Under the pieces are notes generated by a model that had not been told where the DNA came from, made no database searches, and was given only the letters and a program-made list of their open reading frames with translations. A stretch of 64,000 nt of DNA from Paragonimus skrjabini miyazakii. Taxonomy: Eukaryota; Platyhelminthes; Trematoda; Plagiorchiida; Troglotrematidae. This document shows positions 1 through 13,116 of this stretch, one piece after another. The translations under genes and the position numbers were made by a program. How positions within the stretch are numbered: the stretch's first letter is position 1; each line of letters starts with the position of its first letter. The stretch lies in assembly GCA_014338405.1 (NCBI GenBank), contig JTDE01001106.1, positions 78,335 through 142,334 of the forward strand. The letters are read 5' to 3'.

Positions 1-3000
1 ACATTCTGAAGCAAATTTATGAGCGTCATCGCCACAAACCAGTCTTAGACTGTGAAGATCAACTGTTTCATTTCGTGACAACGGTACATTCAGATGTGTG
101 CAAAAGGGTTTTGTGTGTCTGACACACATACCAATCGGAAAGGGAACTAATTCCTCAATTCACTTTTAACTATCAACCCCGTACTTATGCGATGTTTTCT
201 AGCAGTAATCGCTGACTCTCTATAGCTGAATATCACAAACAACAGTTCCATGACACTGAAATACGTCTTTCTGATGACATTCACGGTTAGTTTTACACAG
301 TTACATCTGTTTACCAAAATCCTCATACATGATTGCCTCTGCCGTCATATCAAACAATCGTACTTGTGAACTTTTACCGAATGATTTGTGTTGAACTCTT
401 CGAAAATGGACCATTCCATTGAGGTACCAGAACGACAGCAACATTGCGACAATTCGATTCATTTGAATTCACCTGTGATTGCTCCATACACTGCATCTCA
501 CGATTCACTACACTGTAAACTTATTACAAGTTTTGGCTGCAAGTGATGTCTTTTTGTCGGGCATTTGGAACTCATGCAAACGTTATTCAAAAGTCGTTTC
601 ATTATAAACAAGACAATTCGACCCATCTCATCGATTGTGATACACGGGCTATGATCACTTGGCATACATTAATTCAAATAACCGTGAAATAGGAATCAGT
701 TATCGGCTGCAATAAGAATAGCACAAATAAACCAGTCACAATTGAGCGGGTCATTTTGACCTGAAAAAAATTAAATTTCAAGCAGGTTAAGTAGGTAACT
801 ATTAAAGAAAACAATATTGAGCTTACAGTGAATCCAGTGGAGGCTAATAGGTGGACCGACAGTGAGTTTAAGACAAGAGAAGGAAGTAAACTCATCTAAA
901 CAGCATAAATAAAACATTCATTTAGTAATAACTAACACTTAATAAATAACGTGACTACAATGATAGTGATAGGTTAACTAGTATCTTCGTCTGCACACTA
1001 TTAGATCGATATTGTCTGCACTGGTAGTCCCTTCCTCAATCTGTTTAAAATGTGATTTGTTTTTGTTCTTAACGGAGGGTGGTTCATGCAATCGTGAGTG
1101 TAGCTGATGACTCATTCCTATTTTTCGTCATTTAAATTGATGTGTACTAATTGATCATAGTCCATGTATCGTAACGAAGACAACGGTCGAAATGTCTCTG
1201 TAGAGTATATCTTACATAATTCTACTTGCGTGTTCTAAATTTTTGTTGAGGGTATATACGCTCTAAATTGAATAACAACATAGCTCAAACCTTGCACAAC
1301 GTTAATCTGAAGGCAGATAAATTCGCCCTGTTAGGTCTAACAGGTTGCCGGTCCCATCCACAAATTCACATTAAGACGTTCAATAAAGAATTTAGGTGCG
1401 TACTGTGATTTTCAACTAGTCTGCCCAACAATTACGCAGCCATTCAGTCTATGAGTTTGACACATTCTCAATCTGTACAGCACATTAACCTGACAGTTGT
1501 TAATCCAGCGCAATCATCAACAGTGACAAACTCCCAATTCGTACGAATATACACTGACGTATAAATTGATAGTTTCTTAAACTCAGACCTGAGTATGTGG
1601 GCAGTAAGGAAATGGACTTTTATCCAAATTTTTTCACTGAATTTGGAATCACGTAATTAGTTTGTCTGAAATAAGCAATTACGCCTGTACGTCACATAAA
1701 TACACCATGTCTAGACATGAGACAAACATGCAGCAAACAAGCCTGTTTTCCGCCGTTCATCATGACGTCAAATACAACATATTCACATAGGCTAATCACA
1801 TGCAAAATATGCTTCATTAATGAATCGAAGGTAGTATCACCAATGACAGAAGAATCGGATATTGTTGATGTTTGGTTTTGTAACAGCTGTCAGGTCGACT
1901 GTATACAAACGACTGACCAACAAGATAGGGATCATAGTTACGTACTCTCTACACTGCGGACGTGGACACATTATCGCGGGAGACAGCGTTTTGACGAAGT
2001 GGCCTTCGATATAGCGTGAGGAAGATGACAAGCGGATTGAACTGCGGGCAAGTGAACTTTGTCTAGGTTTTCGTGGACATCCCAGACTCGGTAGATCGTA
2101 AGAAACGAGTCTGTGAGACTGACAAAATTATTGGATTGCATTAAGTGAGCAGCGATCGAAGATGCGTAAGTATTTTCCAAATCCAGAATTGGTCAGTCCG
2201 GATGATGCTTCCGAATAAATTCACATAATCGCCGTGTGGTGCAGCTTATTTAGCTTAGCCCACGGAATAAACGAAATGGTACACGCGGTAAGAGGCAGCA
2301 TGATTGAGCAACGTATCTTTCAACTGAGGGCGCAAAATCGGTATGGAATTAAACTGGACACATAGTTTGACCGCGAAACGAATCTTACCAGATGTTATGC
2401 TAAGTCCGTTGCTCATATTTCCAGAGGCCATATCGCTGTTGGACTAGAGTGGGATATAGCTGGAAGTTTTGTCCGCATTGTGTGATTTGTCTAGTTTCGT
2501 GTTACTCAACGTGTATCTGTGGGTAAACTGTTCCCGTCAGCCGTTCTTCACGATAAATATAAATTGTTTTCCCTTCTCCGAAGTGAAATTAGAACAAATA
2601 CTGGTTGTTTAGTCGATCGGACTCCGGATGAGGTTTATTTTCTGCCTCAGTCATATGGAAATATAAGAATTTGTGTATTGGTCTGTCCGGGTTACTGTAC
2701 GATGTATTTTGTTTCATTTCTGTCCATCCGAATGGCTTGTCAGAAAACTTTCTAGATATCTACTCGGTAACTCAATTTCCATGGTAAAACGGCTATTTTT
2801 ACGATGTGAAGTGAATTGGTTCAGCATTTTCCCAGTGCTCGCTGATTTACTTGTCATACGTATATTGTAATCCACATAATGTTTGTGAACGGTAGGTGAT
2901 TTAAACTGAGTTACCAACAGATAATTTTTGTGGTCGTCTCAAAAAGCCAGTTAACAATGGCCCTAATTTTGGCCATAATGTTATCACTTGCAGTTATAGG

Positions 3001-5350
3001 CATAAATGATTGAAAAATTGGAACCAAACATGCAGCATTCTAGCAACAGTTTTACTTCATCCATATGGTAATCTTACACTCATGGAGTCACTTTTTGGGT
3101 AGTCGTCCAGAGCCGTAAATGTTTCCCTAGACGTGTATCACTTGCGTCTGAACCACTCTTTTGATAGGCGGATACAAACCGAATTTCTTCTCAATACTTG
3201 TCAATAACTCTAGCTTTTAGAAATATGTTAGCTTGTTAAAGAATTCATGGAAAACCTATGTTCCTCACCTTGGTTTATTCTTAATAACTTCGTAAGAATA
3301 TTGAGGCAATCAGGCATTTCAAGAATTCTGTCAAACGGCTTCGTCAATTTGGATAACCAACCTCGCTTCAATCAAATCATTCAACATTTGGTTGCAAGAT
3401 ATTTTATATACACACCCCACGTAAGAGTCACAGTATCAACTCTTATTCTGCAGATAACCTTGACATCGCATACCATAAAATGCTATTTTCCCCCACCTAT
3501 TTGATAACCTGAAAACAAAGTGATTTTAAACCGAGTTATCGATTCTGAGCCACCGAAAATTTGCCCAAGTAGCCATGACAATTTGTGATAACTGAACCGG
3601 TCAGATTCTAGGTATTTGATGGATCGACTTTCTGAGTTGTGAATTTGTAAATTGCAAACAGTTTTATCAACGAGACTAAAGAAAACGATTGAATAAAGAA
3701 CGAGGATTAATGGTGAAACATTCACAATGCGTTTTCCAGGTTACTTATTAGTGGAAAGTTGCCCTTGATTATCAGCTGCTATACAAACGACAGCGGGCTA
3801 ACGAAGACATTCCTGCTCTTATTTGGCCACGATATTTCCATTCGAAGACTAAAAATTACAGTGCAATGTGGTCTGCAAATACCCGTTCTAAAAGTCGAGA
3901 TTATCATTCAAAACCGCTGGACGGCTTTATGAATGTATACTGGTTTCACATTGCCAACACATAAGGACGTGTTACGGGAGTCAAATGTAAATTGATTAAT
4001 CCAGATGCATACTGATACTGAATAAACTTTACAGGAATGACGTGCGTCTTGATGGCAAATCCTATGACTGATGATCAGTGGTAGTTTTGAACAAATGATA
4101 TTCGGGTGATATGGTTATGCTAGATAATGAGTAAAATACCCGTTCATTTGTTGATGCATTGAAACATGCGGTATTCAGTCAATCGTAAAACAACGTTGGA
4201 CGACCAACATTTTCAGTTTTTCTCTTTCAACCCGATCGCTTACAAACGTGGTTTGGTTGAGAACATGTTTTATGGAGCAGGGCACATTTGTATCTCCGCT
4301 AAGTTGCAAATGGCAGAAAAGTCTTGAAAGTCTTGAAAAATTTATTACGGTTCTCTACTTAGTGAAAAGCAGCAATGGGTCACTTCAAACCTTTCAGAAG
4401 AAGAATATGCTTCTGTTCCTATAAGTCGAGGCAGAACATCCGGTGAATGATATCAGGTACATATCACAGTGGTACCCCTACATGCAGGTCTTATGTCACT
4501 CAAGTGTGATCTCTTCTTCACAGAATGAATGCAGTTGGAAGCCGCTGGGACATGTTCGCCGGACCAGAGTAGTCAATGACTATTTGGTCTAAGCTTCTGC
4601 AGCAAACTTGTTGAAATCCTTAGAAATAAACGACTTCTGGTGCACCACGGTTTACATGTGAGGAACAGACGGAAACGTTGAGTTGTAGTGCTGGGACAGG
4701 ATGGAGGAATGTTTTCTTACCCATTTCTGTCAAAAGAACTCATAATAAGGCGGCGAGCAATTTTGTGGCATCATTAGTTAGATCATTAAGAATGAATGAG
4801 CGTAAGTTTATTCACCCCTATGACATGTACATACTTTGGTCGATGAGAAGTAGAATGACGTTGAGTAAAATTTTCAACAACCTTACAGTCTTATCATTGT
4901 ATGTATAACAGAATCTTTGTTTTTCCTTTCACTTACTGTATCCACTAGATATTGTGAATGATCAAAACAACAATCACGCGCAATGGTTGGCAAATGTCAC
5001 TTCACTGACGTGTAGCGTAACACATGTGAAGTAGACTCCCAATAAAACAGTGTTTAGCTAGCTGCGTTTCACGTCAAAAAACATGCTCAGTTTTTCCCCA
5101 GATTACTGCACACATGCTCAACTCATCACAATTATGCAAGCGGTATACATCGTCTTACTGCTACGATTTGTAATTCTCCCCAGTAGTTATGCATAATCAG
5201 TGTACATTGTACGATTTACGATAGTAAAATTTTGGCTGGATCTACAGTTTTATTGCAGAATCTACAAAAAATGTTCTGTGGTTTTACTGATAACGACTTT
5301 GACAAATCTGATAGTTCAAGGGGAGCCTAATTGTGAAAAAATCTAAACAT
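1..5350. other. No gene or repeat recognised
   Basis: AT-rich sequence with stops scattered in all six frames. The longest open frames here are about 100 codons or less (for example 1717-2019 on +), with no domain I recognise, no plausible exon chain and no match to the repeats elsewhere in the window. I see nothing I would annotate. Confidence 0.5.
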
Positions 5351-5420
5351 CGGTTGGATTCGAACCAGCGACAAATACAACCTACTCAACAGTAGTGTTG
5401 GTGGATTCCAGCTTGAACTT
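5351..5420 (-). repeat. tRNA-like (SINE-type) sequence, left member of an inverted pair
   Basis: Read on the minus strand, this stretch has a perfect pol III B-box core (GGTTCGAATCC) preceded by a run resembling the anticodon-arm side of a tRNA. The A-box half is poor, so it is not a functional tRNA gene. It aligns with 5536-5600 on the plus strand: both have AGCTGG, then ACCAAC, then TTGTCGC-type sequence leading into GGTTCRAAT. The two therefore look like copies of one tRNA-derived element in opposite orientation. No hammerhead motif follows, so this is a different family from the hammerhead SINEs elsewhere. Confidence 0.45.
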
Positions 5421-5535
5421 ATCGAAAAACTTTTTTGTCAGTCAGTTTGCTGGAGTGGTTGATAGATTCCATAGAAGGCAGTGGATGGGCAACTGGGCTC
5501 AAGCACGATATTTGTGTTCATTTGGCGTGTCTCTG

Positions 5536-5600
5536 TAATTTAGCTGGTAGATCACCAACCGCATCTGAGCATGCTGTTTCTGTCGCCGGTTCAAATTTAG
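5536..5600 (+). repeat. tRNA-like (SINE-type) sequence, right member of an inverted pair
   Basis: The sequence begins with a D-arm-like TTAGCTGGTAGA and ends with a B-box-like GGTTCAAAT about 45 bases later, which is tRNA spacing. The T-arm is mutated compared with the minus-strand partner at 5351-5420. It is read as a tRNA-derived retroposon remnant rather than a tRNA gene, because no acceptor stem closes. Confidence 0.4.
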
Positions 5601-5640
5601 CTACAGTCAAGACTTTTTGCAACTGTTTTTAGTAGTTAGG

Positions 5641-7667
5641 TAACTGACCCTCGAGGTTTGGAAAAAATGTGATGAGTAACTGGACTGATTGCTATCTTCA
5701 CCAAGTCAGTATGGTTACCAGGTTTACGACGAGTTTTTTAATAAGAAGTTGATTACAATACTTCGACTTGACATCTTCGCACTGCAGGGTGCCATAATAA
5801 TTTTGTGGTACATCACACACTGGCTTTGTAATGGTGAGAGTTTGCGACCACCAATCCTGATTTTTACTCATCTCAATCCACTAACAACTACGCCTTTTGG
5901 TTACCATAATCACACTATTCACACATGTAAGCATAAATACTTGTAACGTACATGATAAATAACTGACATGGACTGTCAGTCTAGGTGCAGTTTCTGTGAC
6001 TTATTTATAGCTATCAGACAAGACACCTACATTCTCCGTGTCCGCCATCCATAACCACCTGTGGTGTGTAGGCTGACAAACTTTTGATTGATAGCAAGGT
6101 CTGGATTGTTTGCCATGAACCGTTTATCAATGATCATTTTAAAAAACCTCGTAGTGAATGACTAAGTTTAACGTTATCCATCAATCCATCACATATTAAA
6201 TTTCATGGGGAGTGTGATTTGACCTCAGGTAAATGTTCCTTTTTTTGCTACCCTCAAATATGTCCACAGTTTTCCAATTTCTAGTCAACCTGCTCTGAGA
6301 GTGGAATTGTTATACAGTTGAGTTTTACAACCAATGATTGCCAGAATAAATTAAAAGAATAATCTGTGAAGTTTGAAAGTGTTTAGTGCACGAAAAGTTC
6401 ATCCACACTTTAGATGTCGTGGAAGCCAACATAATTGATGTAGCCACAGTACAGCAAGCAAGTGTGATAACACAAGCTACATAGATGATATACTCATTAC
6501 TGGGAGACAGGTTGTCAAATGATTAACAGGCTAGACTCGTGAACTAGAAGCAAAAGAGTGTGAAACTGATACTGAGAGAAATGTTAGTGGGTCATGCGGT
6601 CTTGTGGGATGTACATACTACTGTTACAAAAAACTTGAAGCAGACACATTTGGACAAACAGTAATTTGCATGTATAAGAATACTTGAAACATTCTTTTTC
6701 CATCAATAATATTATTTACTGTTTACCGTCCTACAACCATTGTGTTTTTGTGCTTGCTCATTTCAGTAGACCACTTAACAAACCTGGCAATGAAGGATTA
6801 TCACTTGTTGATGCACTATTGGACAATGTTGGCTCGTCACTGTTTCTCTGGAATTAGTCAAAATCGGATGTTCTAGCAACTAGTACACTAATCGTTTCTT
6901 TTAAAATGTCTGCTTTGTTTGTTTGTTAAAAGAAAGGACATCATAGTATTAATCGGAGCGAGATTTATAAGTGCGATCAAAGAGAGGCACAGCGCCAAGA
7001 AGGTCGTACTTCATTAGGCAGCCACGTGACAACAACAAGAAAGAACCTAACGATTTTGATCAACCAGTCAAATGCGAAACATTATTTTATCTATCCTTGT
7101 TGGTGTAATAGACTAGCATTCTATTAGGACAACTGGAAATGCACGTTAATGAACGCAATCCAAAGCGGTTTGTTTGCATACCTGGAACTGGCGTCACTCG
7201 AATTGCTCTGATGACGTAATTACACTAAATAGGTCATCGAGTTAGGGGTTCCACCGCGCGGCATATCAACTATTGCTCGAAAATGTAGGAAGGCTTGATT
7301 GTGCCATTTACCGGTCAAGACATATTACAAATGATTATCGATCGTTTTTTAATGTTGTCCACTTCCTCTGGAACGTTAATTGTTTATCAAATTTCCTATT
7401 TCTGCTCATCTACAAGCTTCGACTTTTCTTCGGGAGTAAACGGCTATACTGCTATTCTCTACACACCCCGCCCGCAACTAAATGCAAAAATTTCATCTTC
7501 AACCCCTACTGTGATCAGTTTCTATTTCGTTTGCACACACTAAATCATCATCTGAATCACAAACATCTTACAGTCGTTTATCTAGTCAACATTAGCCATC
7601 AGTGTTGTATAGTCGCTAAAGCAACATACGAGATACGAAGGAAAAATCTGTTCACAGGACATATTCT
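5641..7667. other. No gene or repeat recognised
   Basis: No supported coding region. An open frame entering the N gap from 7273 exists only because Ns carry no stops. No internal repeat or shared element was seen. Confidence 0.45.
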
Positions 7668-7767
7668 NNNNNNNNNNNNNNNNNNNNNNNNNNNNNNNNN
7701 NNNNNNNNNNNNNNNNNNNNNNNNNNNNNNNNNNNNNNNNNNNNNNNNNNNNNNNNNNNNNNNNNNN
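7668..7767. other. Assembly gap (100 N)
   Basis: Exactly 100 N. The round number suggests a fixed-size scaffold gap, so the true missing length is unknown. Open frames spanning it should be ignored. Confidence 0.98.
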
Positions 7768-8289
7768 AAACTGATTTTGTGGTGTCGATCGTCGGTATTG
7801 TGTTTATACAGGCTTCAAGAGTTACACTGCATTTTTCGTGTATCCGAGTTGAGTATGTTGAATACCATTTTAAAAAGTACATACCAGTGTACTCAAACTT
7901 GTGTATCTAGTAGTCCAAGTAAAATGATCTATGAGTAATGCTTAGGTTGACTGAAAGCCATTTCATATTGTTTCGTTTCATAATATCCATTAGAAAACGT
8001 AACACACCGTTGTATATTCCCTCTGTAAGGCTTGCTTCAAAAACATATTCCACATTGGATCTGATTCTGTTCACTTTGGTAAAAACTATTCGTGAGTATG
8101 ATCAACTGTCTTACAGAATAAGAGGTAGTCTAGAGCGATGTGAAACGTGAGTGTTGGGTTGGGTTACGTCGGTAGGTGGTGCCTACTAATCTGTGGTTCT
8201 CCTAATCACCACCATCGACGGCCAGTAACAAAATTCCCGAACAGTCGTGTGCAGAACTGGTCCTGTAATGCGTATTCTTTTCACTGCTA

Positions 8290-8604
8290 TTGTTGTGAGC
8301 AAAGATCACGGATGGCGCGAGAGATTTACTTGGAAAACCAATACATGAGTAATGCGCCTCAACACGACAACAAACAAATCCACTCATTTACATATAATAT
8401 TGGTCCCAGAAAGTAACATGTGCCACGATTGCCAATGCCCAGTTCCTTTATGTATCGAGAACCGTTTCACACCAGGCTACACTCCAACGTTGCATCATGT
8501 ACTTCTCCCGGGGTTACTTCAATGTCAAAATCCATGCTACTGCCTAACAACCGAGTAGTAGTGGTATGAGTAGTATTATGCAGTCGCTCCTCCTCACTAC
8601 ACTA
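8290..8604. repeat. Dispersed repeat family X, copy 1
   Basis: About 315 bases that align along their length, with small gaps, to 24864-25172 in the same orientation. Shared landmarks in order: TTGTGAGC, CACGGATGGC, CAAACCAATACATG / AACCAATACATG, TGCGC followed by TCAACA and GACRRCAAACAAA, GCCAATGC with CAGTTCCTT, ACTTCAATGTCAAAA, and AGTAGTGGTRTGARTAGTAT. Divergence is high. On the minus strand both copies can be read with a shared cysteine-histidine-like run (VEAH, then CIG and P), so an old coding origin is possible. I do not recognise the family. Confidence 0.7.
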
Positions 8605-10128
8605 TAACAAAAAATGCTCCGCTTACCGTTCGATGATGCCCGTTTCAAGTGTATACTGTTTGTAAGGGCTGTTGTTTAAAAACTTGTCATGCATACAGAA
8701 AAATCCTGCTATTCTGATCAATCGGTATGATTGACGATCAGCGATTAGGCAAGTTTTATTGAGACAAATCGACAAGCTTTGTTGATTACGTATAGTTTAC
8801 TATTCGCGCACAACTTCTATCAGCATTAGGATTCAGTTAATTTTTTGGTAAAACTTAACGAAATGTATGCAAAAACACTTGAGGACAGTCATATCTCATC
8901 ACTGAACAGTACGGTGTACATTTTTCTACAACTGTGATAATAATGTTTGGTGTAAGTTTCGAAACCCAAGGTTTTGATTAATAACTGTCTTCATATTATT
9001 TGCAAATAAAGGAATAACACAGAACATGAATTGGGAAGAGGAAAACTTTAGGCATATTTTTTATAGTCAGGCGTTGTTTAGTTTCTTTGTGCATCTGTAA
9101 TTTTTCAGCCACACTCGCACAATTAATGTGAATTATCCAAATAGACCTCTTTCGGGAATGCATGTATTTGATAAATGGAATTCGCTTCAGTGTTTGAACT
9201 GTAATTAATTTTCGATATTTCATAGTTTCTTGTTGCTTTAGCTCAGAAGTCTTGTGCATTATTGTTTTTTTCCAGCTACTATGATATGAGGCTAGACTTT
9301 GAATTTTTCACATACCACAGATCATTTTGTCTTATCGATGATTTCGTGACAGTTTCGCGTTAGAAATTTCAGTTTGCGCACTTTTTCAGTTAATCACATT
9401 GTCAGTCACGTGATCTGAAAATTCAGTAACAAACTTTGCAATTGCCACAGTCAGTTAACCGTAGACATACAAGTAATTTAGACTAAAAGAATATTTCAAT
9501 AATGGCTCCTTCCGATGATTAATATTTTAGATATATATGAACAGAAATAACAGCTGACAAGCTTATTTTAGTTTCCCGACAAGATAGTGAATGCAAGACA
9601 TTAACATTTGCAACTAAGTTCACTTTGAAAAACTATCCACTGTTATGATACAAACAAAATAAAATTGAATAATGACATTATCGCGTAAAATTAGTTCACT
9701 AAAACCAAACTTCATCAGTAATAATATATAATATAACTAATCAAGTAATCACAGACAATAACGTTTGTCTTGGCAGTTCTCATCCGAATACAGAATTACT
9801 AGCAATTTTGAATTAAACATTGTGCTAAAAAATCTTCTTCCATCCGTCGGTGTATTACAAAATTCATGCCTTTCCTTAGAGTAAACGACGAATGAAATTT
9901 TCATACGTTTTTTGAACTTGGACAATCTCAAGGTTATTCGTGCAGGAGCAATGCACAATACCTAAATGATTTACCCAGCTTGTCACGTAGTTTACAGACA
10001 TACATCCGTCGACAGTAAGTACCTTGTAAGCGCACAATTTACTAGCTTATTAGTACGTGAGTCCCAACAAGTGTTTTAACATTTTTGTGAGTAGCGATTT
10101 TCCATTCCAATACTTGTAGACAATTACC
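8605..10128. other. No gene or repeat recognised
   Basis: Strongly AT-rich, low-complexity sequence (several TATA-type runs near 9530 and 9720). The 87- and 69-codon minus-strand frames have no recognisable features. Confidence 0.45.
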
Positions 10129-10300
10129 TTAGTCATGAGAACAATAAAGTAGCGAAGAATACTTGTTTTCTGTGTTTGATAATCAGGCTGATTATAACAC
10201 AACAAATCTGAAAATAGTAACTAAAGTGAGTCAGAAAACAGTCAATAGAGGTGTGCTTGTTATCATTTACACAATCACTGTTCCAAATCAGGGGCTTAAT
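10129..10300 (-). mobile_element. Penelope-like element 3' tail, minus copy
   Basis: Reverse-complemented, this matches the 3' tail that follows the PLE coding end at 37600-37790, and the plus-strand tail at 10388-10562. Shared landmarks are CAATCAAGC-type sequence, GGAACAG.GAT, AACAA.CACGC/CACACC, TTTCTGAC, CAGATTTGTTGTGT and a final TTCTCATGA. It contains only the extreme 3' non-coding part. With the plus-strand tail it makes an imperfect inverted repeat with arms of about 170 bases. Confidence 0.7.
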
Positions 10301-10562
10301 TGAGGCCATTAATATACGATTGCGCAACCCTGACTTCTGTGCTTAGAAGAAATTCATGTGGACAGTTAAATTCCTCTGGTCCATAATCAATCAAGCTCAC
10401 TATTTGGAACAGTGATTGCGTCACAGTTAACAAACACGCCATCCGTAACTTTGTTGACCGTTTTCCTGACTTTTCCTAGTTACTGTACTCAGATTTGTTG
10501 TGTAATCTTTAACCTGCTGATCAAACATAGAAAACGAGTCTGGCATTTTGTCGTTTCATAGC
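10300..10562 (+). mobile_element. Penelope-like element C-terminus plus 3' tail, plus copy
   Basis: The first 85 bases read as the last part of a PLE protein: EA.NIRLRNPDFCA, an in-frame stop, then KKFM. This corresponds to IRLRDPDLCAQKKFM near 37520-37570. The rest (from about 10388) is the family's 3' untranslated tail, seen again at 37600-37790 and inverted at 10129-10300. There is no reverse transcriptase here, so this is a severely 5'-truncated copy. Confidence 0.72.
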
Positions 10563-13110
10563 TTAAATGAATATTTTTGTACAAATTGCCGTAGTCTTTT
10601 GTTGAAACTGTTATCAAAGTCCGGTGCATGTCATGAACATATCGATTTGTGGGAGGTGCATTTTACTTTTTTTAGGTAACATTTATGTTTTACTGTCAAA
10701 ATAATCGGTCCAAAGTGTATCCGTAATGGTGTTTGCTACAAGCAAAAGATAATCTCAATCCATTGTCCCAAGTCAAAATCCTCAGTAGATGAGAAAAAGA
10801 CTGTTCCAATCCAGAATACTTTGGTTATTGACTAGACGATACTGACTCACTTAATAAGTACAACTGAAGCTGGAGCATCATATATTCACAGAAACCGTCA
10901 CGTTAAATCTTGATACTCTCATTTTGCGATTATCAGAATCTGTTCTAGAAACTCACTAACAGAACGCGAAAGCTTTGAGTTGGTTCTTAAGAGATGTCCT
11001 GATTAATCCGATACCCAAATAACTGGAGAACATAGTGAATAAACATCGTTTTTGTATCATCGACCAACACCGACTTCAAATTTTCAGCAGTTACTGAAGC
11101 CTTGCTGGTCAACCACAGAAAATTATTGCTGTATCTGTAGGAAACCAACAACCTGCATATCATGGCCACTTGGCTTCTCTTCCCGAATCAGTCTATTCAG
11201 CGACTGTTGCTTATACTCAGGGCAGTTGTTAGTAACCGGTTTATGAATGCAATAGTTCTTGTTTATGTTGCTACTCAGAGTAAATGCGTATAAAATATTT
11301 AGATGTGTTTTATGAATGTTTCAAATGTTAACAATCGATGACCTGAAAAATGCCTTCATTAAACCGTTGGACCACTGGGGACAGTTCGAGGTGGCATACA
11401 GTATGGACAGTTTCCGCATACGGATTTGAGTGGAACCAAAACACATGTGAGCACATATGTCCTTCTATATGGCCTCGTTGACCTACTCGTGGTTCTGCTC
11501 TCACACGCGCCGAAAACTTGATGTAATATGATGATCATGTGCTAGCACAGCAGTTCTTACATCATTGCCAGTCTAGACTGGTTATTTTGAATGGAGGCTT
11601 ACGGAAAGTGTATACTACTAATACTCCGCAATGAGGTTTGCTAAGTTAGAACGAGAAGCAAACACTACGAACGCTGATCATTACTTTTACTGTGTAAACA
11701 TATATGTGTATAAAAGATCTCACAGCAGTCTCTGGATATAGGTGCACGGATGATTTTGTTATGCAGTGCACTTGTAATAGAAACAATCAGGATTCGACTC
11801 CCCAACCTAAACTACCAGAGAGAGAAGAATGTGTAAAAGCCACCAAGTAAGGTGAGAACCAAGTAAGTATCTGACCGCGTATTTTTTGCTTCCATGGGGG
11901 AAAAACAGTGGATATTCCACCCACTTAACTCAAATCCAGTGGATCATCCACTATGAAAACATCAACGGTTGTTGAATTGTCTCTTAGTGATCTCTTTTAT
12001 TCATAAATCGTTATTGTCAGTTCGTCGATGAATTCGATGAAGTTCTTCATTTTACTTAATAAAATAGTAACTCCTCTTTCATTTTATTGTGCCTTTCTTG
12101 GCCAGTTTTGTCACACCGGGTTGTCGTTATTGTTTACTGTATTTCTAATTAAAAATTTTATTATTTCGCGTCGTTCCATCAAGATCTCTTGTATTACAAT
12201 CCCCTTACATGTTGATAATATCATTTGTAATACCATCTGTGATATGTTTGTTGACAGCTACGTGTGCATCCCGTTGTATTTCCAAGCTATTATTTAATCA
12301 TGTTTACACACACATAGAGCTCATTCAATTACAGCCCTTCCCTATCTCGCATGTCACTTTCGTAAGAAACGCAGAATTTTTTAAAGATGTAACAGAGTAA
12401 CTGATCATCATTTGAACAAGTAAAGTCGTCCTACTCAATTTTTATACATCACTGTATATTTATAAACCACCAGATATGTTGTTGTTGACTATTTAACATA
12501 ACTCTAACGTCAACCGGCTGTAGATCGAAAAAAAAACACGAATGTTCGCCGTCGATCTTACCAACCGAAAGTGTGATAAGAACAGCTAAAGTATTTCAAC
12601 AACTCGGTAATCAAAGGACAAGATCGACCAATATCTACTGGACTGAATCTTGAATGATATGAATACACCTACCTGAACTGGTACTGAATAGTGTTTGATC
12701 GATGCGATTAGTTGAATTGAACGAATGTTTTTTGAATTATCGACAAAGTACCATTCGATAACCTTTCGTTTGTCAGAAGGCAGCTGTTGTACACAACAGA
12801 GCTGATCATAATCCGATTTCAAGCCGTAAACTCAGCGTAACTCGTACACACCATGAGCTTCCTATATCCATTAATCTACGAACTAATTAAACCCTATCCG
12901 TGCATGAGCCACGTGAATCCGATTAAAATCACCTAAAAGTCATGCATCTTATTGTAGCGAAAAGGCGTCTAATAAAGCATAATCTTTATTGTCCAACTCG
13001 CTAGTTACCATGCCACACGAGAGCTCGCGATTTTGAATCACAATTCCAGTCCACAACACCCCCTGAATTCCGCTCGCACGTCGTGTGCACTTCTACCCGG
13101 TTTAGGTGTG
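10563..13110. other. No gene or repeat recognised
   Basis: No supported gene. Near 11790 there is a B-box-like GATTCGACTCC, but without a convincing A box or tRNA fold. Open frames of 60 to 90 codons (for example 12028-12297) are hydrophobic by composition and unremarkable. Confidence 0.4.
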
Positions 13111-13116
13111 TGATTG

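Noticed and set aside
1107..1140. CTGATGA followed by a short stem
   Set aside because: No GAAA segment and no stem III or stem I partner follows.
7273..7938. 221-codon plus-strand frame
   Set aside because: 34 of its codons are N. The frame is open only because of the assembly gap.
11750..11810. tRNA-like signal (GATTCGACTCC)
   Set aside because: Only a B-box-like string; no A box or cloverleaf could be found.
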